Assembly (NCBI GenBank): GCA_964411425.1
Contig: CAYPKW010000006.1
Span: 1-64,000 of the forward strand
DNA length: 64,000 bases
Direction of reading: 5' to 3'
Origin: CAYPKW01 sp964411425
GTDB taxonomy: Bacteria; Pseudomonadota; Alphaproteobacteria; Dongiales; Dongiaceae
Under the pieces are notes generated by a model. It saw only the letters and a list, made by a program, of their open reading frames with translations, was not told the origin of the DNA and searched no databases. Within the stretch, counting starts at the first letter, position 1. Each line of letters begins with the position of its first letter. Below are positions 60,392 to 64,000 of the stretch, one piece after another. The translations under genes were made by a program, and so were the position numbers.

Positions 60392-61111
60392 ATGAGCCGC
60401 GACGTCAGCCTGATCGATCCCGCCATCCTCTCCAAGACCCAGTTGTTGGGCCAGCTAGCGCCGTCCGAGTTGGGCGAGCTCCTCGCCCACGCCAGGATCG
60501 AGCACTACGAGGCTCGCGTGCCAATTTTCAGCAAGGGCGACCCAGGCGATTGCCTCTATGCGATTCTGGACGGGCGTGTCGGGATCACCACCATTTCGGA
60601 CAGGGGCAAGGAGATCGTCCTCAACATCCTCGCTGCCGGCGACGTGTTCGGCGAGATCGCGTTGCTGGACGGCAAACCGCGCACCGCCAGCGCGGTAGCG
60701 ATCGAGGCGGTGCGCCTCTTGCGCATCAATCGTGCCGATTTCCTGGCGTTCCTCGAAAGTCATTCGAAAGTCAGCATCCAGTTGATACTCGTGCTGTGCC
60801 AACGATTGCGCTGGGTGAGCGATATCGTGGAAGCAACCGCATTTCTGGACGTGCCGCGCCGGCTCGCTCTGAAGCTCCTGCTGCTCGCCGACACTTGCGG
60901 CCAGCCCGTGCCGGGTGGCACCAGGATCGACCTCAAACTGTCCCAGGAAGAACTCGGTCACATGGTCGGGGCGACGCGCGAGAGCATCAATAAGAGCCTG
61001 CGCGATCTTCTGGGCACGGGCGTGATCGCGTACGACGCCGGCCACATTGTCATCCTGAGGCGGGTCGAGCTCGAAGGCATCCTCGGCAACCATGCGCTCG
61101 GCGGCCTGTAA
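60392..61111 (+). CDS. Crp/Fnr-family regulator, cyclic-nucleotide-binding type
   Basis: The 239-residue protein has a cNMP-binding domain with FSKGDPGDCLYAILDGRVGI and the phosphate-binding cassette GEIALLDGKPRTAS (Glu88, Arg97, Thr98), which favours cAMP binding. The HTH is SQEELGHMVGATRESINKSLRDLL; Arg196, Glu197 and Lys201 occupy the positions of CRP Arg180, Glu181 and Arg185, consistent with TGTGA half-sites. No Fnr-type cysteine cluster is present. I chose the ATG at 60392; ATG 60350 is an alternative. It lies 128 bases after tfuA. Confidence 0.92.
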   Translation: MSRDVSLIDPAILSKTQLLGQLAPSELGELLAHARIEHYEARVPIFSKGDPGDCLYAILDGRVGITTISDRGKEIVLNILAAGDVFGEIALLDGKPRTASAVAIEAVRLLRINRADFLAFLESHSKVSIQLILVLCQRLRWVSDIVEATAFLDVPRRLALKLLLLADTCGQPVPGGTRIDLKLSQEELGHMVGATRESINKSLRDLLGTGVIAYDAGHIVILRRVELEGILGNHALGGL

Positions 61112-61447
61112 AGGGTTACCGCGAAGCGGTTCCGCTCGCAATCAACGGCCCCGCCGACCCGATGGCGGGCACGGTAGCCATCGGCGGCTCGTTGCACGGG
61201 CTTGGACAGCGCGATCGGAACTTACAGGGCCGCCGGATTGAGATAGTCTTCGCCGGATTCGTCAATCGCGCGATGCTGTCTGTGGTGCCGGGCCCCAGGA
61301 TCCGGTAATACGCGATTGATCGTTCGTCGCTACAGCGAGGCGGGAGCGCCTTCGTTGCGCACGCAGGCGACGAAATGGTCCATTGCGGACCCTGGCTTTG
61401 GCATACCGTACTATCCCAGATAACGCTCGATCTTGAATTCCTAGTGC
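61112..61447. other. Intergenic region without a recognised gene
   Basis: These 336 bases follow the Crp-like gene. A weak inverted repeat GCGAAGCGG/CCGCTCGC occurs just after the stop, without a T run. Frames here are short and not family-like. It ends at the stop of the comM remnant. Confidence 0.5.
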
Positions 61448-61939
61448 TCACCTCCCCGGGGCGATCCTTCGATAGCTCAGCGCCTCGGCAATGTGGACGC
61501 GCTGCACGGCGTCGCTGCGGTCGAGGTCGGCGATGGTGCGGGCGACGCGCAAGACGCGATGATATCCGCGCGCGGAAAGCCTGAACTTCTCCGCCGCCTG
61601 GTTCAACAGCCGGCGGCCTTCGGCGTCCGGCGCCGCCACCCGCTCCAGCAACTCGCCGTCGGCTTCCGCGTTGGTGCGGATCGGGGCGCCGTCGGCCTTG
61701 GCGTAGCGCGCCGTCTGCACGGCCCTTGCCGCGGCCACGCGCCGCGCCACTTCCCCCGAGCCTTCCGCCGCCGGCGGCAACGCCAAGTCCGAGGGGCTGA
61801 CCGCCGGCACGTCCACGTGGCAGTCGATGCGGTCGAAGAGGGGCCCCGAGATGCGCGCCTGGTAGTCCTCGGCGCAGCGCGGCTGGCGCGAGCAGCCGAG
61901 CTCGCCGTCGCCCAGATAGCCGCACCGGCAGGGGTGCAT
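61448..61939 (-). pseudogene. comM (Mg-chelatase-like ATPase) 3' remnant, copy 2
   Basis: The 163 codons match the C-terminal third of ComM/YifB to its normal end: HPCRCGYLGDGELGCSRQPRC, QARISGPLFDRIDCHVDVPAV, then LLERVAAPDAEGRRLLNQAAEKFRLSARGYHRVLRVARTIADLD and IAEALSYRR. The N-terminal two-thirds, including Walker A, are missing, so no complete ATPase can be made. The frame remains open to 62464 in a shadow of the HTH gene. It begins at the same residue as copy 1 (52542-52742). Confidence 0.85.
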
Positions 61940-61994
61940 TGCCTTTCTACCACTCGGTCCTATCGCCCTGAAATCATTACGAAAGAAGCCATAC

Positions 61995-62378
61995 ATGGAA
62001 ACGCCGAAAACGCTCGGTGAGCACCTTCGAAAACAACGAATGCTCCATGGTTCGTTGCAGAAGGATGTTGCGAAACTGCTCGGTGTGGCTACGGCGACGT
62101 ATCTACTCTGGGAACATGATCGGAGCAAACCCTCGGTTCGGTACATTCCAAGGATCGTCGGCTTCCTGGGGTACGATCCTTTCCCGAATCCGGGAACCCT
62201 GGGGGAGCATATCTGTGCCAGGCGCCGATGCTTGGGTCTAAGCCAATGGGCGCTCGCCAGGCACCTCGGAGTCGATGAGGGAACGCTGCGGCGCTGGGAG
62301 CGGGGTGAATGGATGCCGACCGGTTCAAGGCGGCGGGTGATCGACGCATTTCTGACCGCCTCTCCTGAGCGCCTGTGA
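61995..62378 (+). CDS. Double helix-turn-helix (XRE-like) regulator, copy 2
   Basis: The 127-residue protein has two tandem HTH units: TLGEHLRKQRMLHGSLQKDVAKLLGVATATYLLWEHDRSKP, and TLGEHICARRRCLGLSQWALARHLGVDEGTLRRWERGE. The linker is YIPRIVGFLGYDPFPNPG. It is the intact counterpart of the pseudogene at 52795-53140. It diverges from the comM remnant, and the sequence between them is nearly identical in both copies, which suggests a common mobile or duplicated cassette. Confidence 0.85.
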   Translation: METPKTLGEHLRKQRMLHGSLQKDVAKLLGVATATYLLWEHDRSKPSVRYIPRIVGFLGYDPFPNPGTLGEHICARRRCLGLSQWALARHLGVDEGTLRRWERGEWMPTGSRRRVIDAFLTASPERL

Positions 62379-62679
62379 TAGTCGGGCGAAAAGAGACTCG
62401 GGCAACGGGAGTGGTAACCCGGACCATAGTGTTGGGTCTCTGGGCGCGCTCCATTCAGCTCCATGCGTGGCGGCGAGGGTCGGATTCATCCATTGTGCCA
62501 TTGCCGGGGACGAGGCTTGCTGCGGTCTCGTCCTAGTCGCGGTGGTGCCGCAGAGACTGGGGCACCACGCACGGCGGCAGGCACGGTACTTCTCTGCGGC
62601 TCCGCGGTGAGGTAGGTTGATCGCACGCAGGCCGAAATGTCGCACTTAGGGCGCTGTCAATTGCCGAGGGAGAATTGCA
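62379..62679. other. Intergenic region without a recognised gene
   Basis: About 300 bases separate the HTH gene from the DUF1353 gene. Frames on the minus strand run through it but encode nothing family-like. It may hold the DUF1353 promoter. Confidence 0.5.
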
Positions 62680-63231
62680 GTGGCATGGAATCCTGGATCG
62701 GACCCATTCCCAGACCGTGACATCAAGAGGATCACCGATTTCGGGTACCTCGACGAACTCAAGTTCGTGTGTCATGCGCAGGTACACGTCAAGAAGGTGC
62801 CGGAATCGCTGTGGCAACTCGCTGGCGATTTCCGCGCACGGATGATGGTTCATCCCAAGCAGGGCAGCGCCATCCAAGCGACACTGACCGCGCCGCGCGG
62901 CATGTTTACTGACCTTTCCTCGGTGCCCGAGGTCTTCTGGAGCATCGTCGGACCGATCGGTCCGCACCTAGAAGCGAGCATCATTCACGACTATCTCTAC
63001 ATGGCCTGGACTGATTTCCGGGCCAAGGCCGTTGAGCGCGATTGGGACTTCGCCGACGAGGTCCTCCGCGCGGGCATGACGGTTTCGGGAGTCAAGCCTC
63101 TAACACGCAAGCTGATCTATAACGCTGTGCATTCCGACATCGGGTGGGCTGTCTTCAAGAAGAAGACCTGGACACTCAAGGCTCGCATGGCGGAGTGGCT
63201 GCCGCTACTCGACCCAAGCCACGGACGTTGA
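62680..63231 (+). CDS. DUF1353 domain protein
   Basis: The 183-residue protein starts at a GTG 10 bases after GAGGGAG. It contains APRGMFTDLSSVPEVFWSIVGPIGPHLEASIIHDYLYMAW and RAKAVERDWDFADEVLRAGMTVSGV, the core of DUF1353 (HDYLY motif). The family is common in phages and in bacterial accessory DNA, with unknown function. It has no signal peptide. No phage structural gene is visible nearby. Confidence 0.85.
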   Translation: MAWNPGSDPFPDRDIKRITDFGYLDELKFVCHAQVHVKKVPESLWQLAGDFRARMMVHPKQGSAIQATLTAPRGMFTDLSSVPEVFWSIVGPIGPHLEASIIHDYLYMAWTDFRAKAVERDWDFADEVLRAGMTVSGVKPLTRKLIYNAVHSDIGWAVFKKKTWTLKARMAEWLPLLDPSHGR

Positions 63232-63354
63232 CCGCTGGTGGCGAGTGCAGCCGGGCAGGCTTGGCGCTGAAGCCGGGACGCGGACGTGGTCGCTATTGAA
63301 GGCGGTGTCGGCGACGAGCGTGGCGGCGGGCAATTCCGCGAGCAGCGCGTCCAG

Positions 63355-63654
63355 TCATTGGCTGGGCTTCGGTATCTCGCTCCGTACTCGGTAGTCATCG
63401 ACCATAGTAGCGGGGATGTCTTCGAGGTAACAGAGCGGATCGAAACCGCCAGGCTTGCTCCAAGCACTGCGCTTGCCGCAGCGACTTCCGTTACTGGCAA
63501 GATTATATGGGCACGGACAGTTCCCCGGATACGACCTGATGGACTCTTCTATCATCGTCTGCCGGACCTGATCGTCAGTGAGCGCCTGAGATAACGCGAC
63601 TGATGGCAGTGCTAGCCCCGCCACCATTAGGACGACACCCCAGGTCTTGCTCAT
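63355..63654 (-). CDS. Small secreted Cys-rich protein next to an HNH nuclease
   Basis: The 99-residue protein has a signal peptide (MSKTWGVVLMVAGLALPSVALSQ). Its mature domain reads SIRSYPGNCPCPYNLASNGS then RCGKRSAWSKPGGFDPLCYLED. The SYPGNCPCPYN...CGxRSAWS...LCY pattern is a small uncharacterised family often found close to HNH nuclease genes, from memory. It is probably periplasmic. It lies 38 bases downstream of the HNH gene on the same strand. Confidence 0.75.
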   Translation of the reverse strand: MSKTWGVVLMVAGLALPSVALSQALTDDQVRQTMIEESIRSYPGNCPCPYNLASNGSRCGKRSAWSKPGGFDPLCYLEDIPATMVDDYRVRSEIPKPSQ

Positions 63655-63692
63655 GATCCCACTCCACCAATCGGGCGAGGGTCCTGAAGAAC

Positions 63693-64000
63693 CTATTGGC
63701 ACTTCCGGAGTCCGCTCAAAATGGCGCCGGCCTCGGCCTGATCCATACTGAGATTCCAACGCCGCTTCACTTCGACCCATCGAGTCAGATAGTTGCAGAG
63801 AAACGTTTCGTTGCTCGGGAGCCATTCTCCGGGGTCCTTGTCGCCCTTTGACCGATTCGCCCCTGCGTCAACCGCGATTAGATGCCACTCGTCTTCCAAG
63901 TAGTTCGCGTACGTGACCCGCCGAGACTTAGTCCATCGGTAGGCGCCGCTCTGGTGAGCTTCCTTGAGCGGTACTAAGTGGTCAATGTCGAGCTTGCGGG
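63693..64000 (-). CDS. HNH endonuclease, C-terminal part (partial at window edge)
   Basis: The frame enters from the right edge and ends at 63693 with 102 visible codons. RKLDIDHLVPLKEAHQSGAY is the DHxxPL motif of the DUF1524/HNH type, followed by LIAVDAGANRSKGDKDPGEW with the Asn/Lys residues, then FLCNYLTRWVEVKRRWNL. These proteins cut DNA. The N-terminus is outside the window. Confidence 0.85.
   Translation of the reverse strand, partial: RKLDIDHLVPLKEAHQSGAYRWTKSRRVTYANYLEDEWHLIAVDAGANRSKGDKDPGEWLPSNETFLCNYLTRWVEVKRRWNLSMDQAEAGAILSGLRKCQ

Noticed and set aside
63286..63594. Plus-strand frame at the right edge
   Set aside because: It is opposite the small secreted protein gene, which has a signal peptide and a recognisable Cys pattern.

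Overview
The window is high-GC DNA from an alphaproteobacterium, most likely a member of Rhodospirillales or a close relative. The evidence is gene order: mnmE-mnmG-rsmG-parA-parB, hemE next to the ppsR (RP001/DUF299) gene, secB/timA/mltA, and hslUV joined to a his cluster. A run of 100 N at 57719-57818 shows it comes from a draft assembly. No tRNA, rRNA, CRISPR array or intact transposase gene was recognised.

About 0-40.6 kb is core chromosome. A nested palindromic repeat (1-121) is followed by an L,D-transpeptidase, YggS, a porin with a clear terminator, a sulfotransferase and a DUF3576 lipoprotein. leuS-lptE-holA then converges on mnmE-mnmG-rsmG-parA-parB, which carries two perfect parS cores (10914-10927 and 12880-12893). 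Next come a DUF255 protein, a dienelactone hydrolase, a quinone reductase, rho and a coupled hemE-hemH-hemJ set. The hemE/ppsR intergenic region (22643-23160) is the position of the replication origin in Caulobacter and is a candidate oriC. On its other side are ppsR-maf-aroE-coaE-dnaQ, secB, a phosphatase, timA-mltA, lutABC, smr-xre, an AAA ATPase, hslUV and hisB-hisH-GNAT-hisA-hisF-hisE-HIT. Double-hairpin repeats ending in CTAG lie at 14527-14644, 22809-22953 (inside the candidate origin) and 27269-27415.

About 40.6-52.5 kb is signalling and metabolic accessory DNA: a LOV-domain (blue-light) histidine kinase, a class III cyclase with TPRs, a GAF protein, an MFS transporter, a cupin, a 2OG-Fe(II) oxygenase-like protein, three dehydrogenases, and a small Cys-rich secreted protein coupled to a single-pass membrane protein.

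About 52.5-62.4 kb is the most unusual part. Two copies of a block made of a comM 3'-remnant and a divergent double-HTH gene lie in direct orientation at each end. Between them are a large cyclase/AAA/TPR protein, a receiver protein whose phospho-acceptor Asp is Glu, a small uncharacterised gene coupled to it, and a compact RiPP (ribosomally made, modified peptide) locus. The locus is a 105-residue precursor with three tandem 19-residue units, then a YcaO cyclodehydratase/thioamidase, TfuA, and a Crp/Fnr regulator. A perfect TGTGA-N6-TCACA site lies upstream of the precursor with class II (-41.5) spacing to a -10-like element. Inference: cyclase, cAMP, Crp and RiPP precursor form one local circuit. 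The precursor is broken by the assembly gap, but the two sides share an identical 55-bp end and merge in frame.

The right edge (62.4-64 kb) has a DUF1353 protein, a small secreted Cys-rich protein and a partial HNH nuclease.
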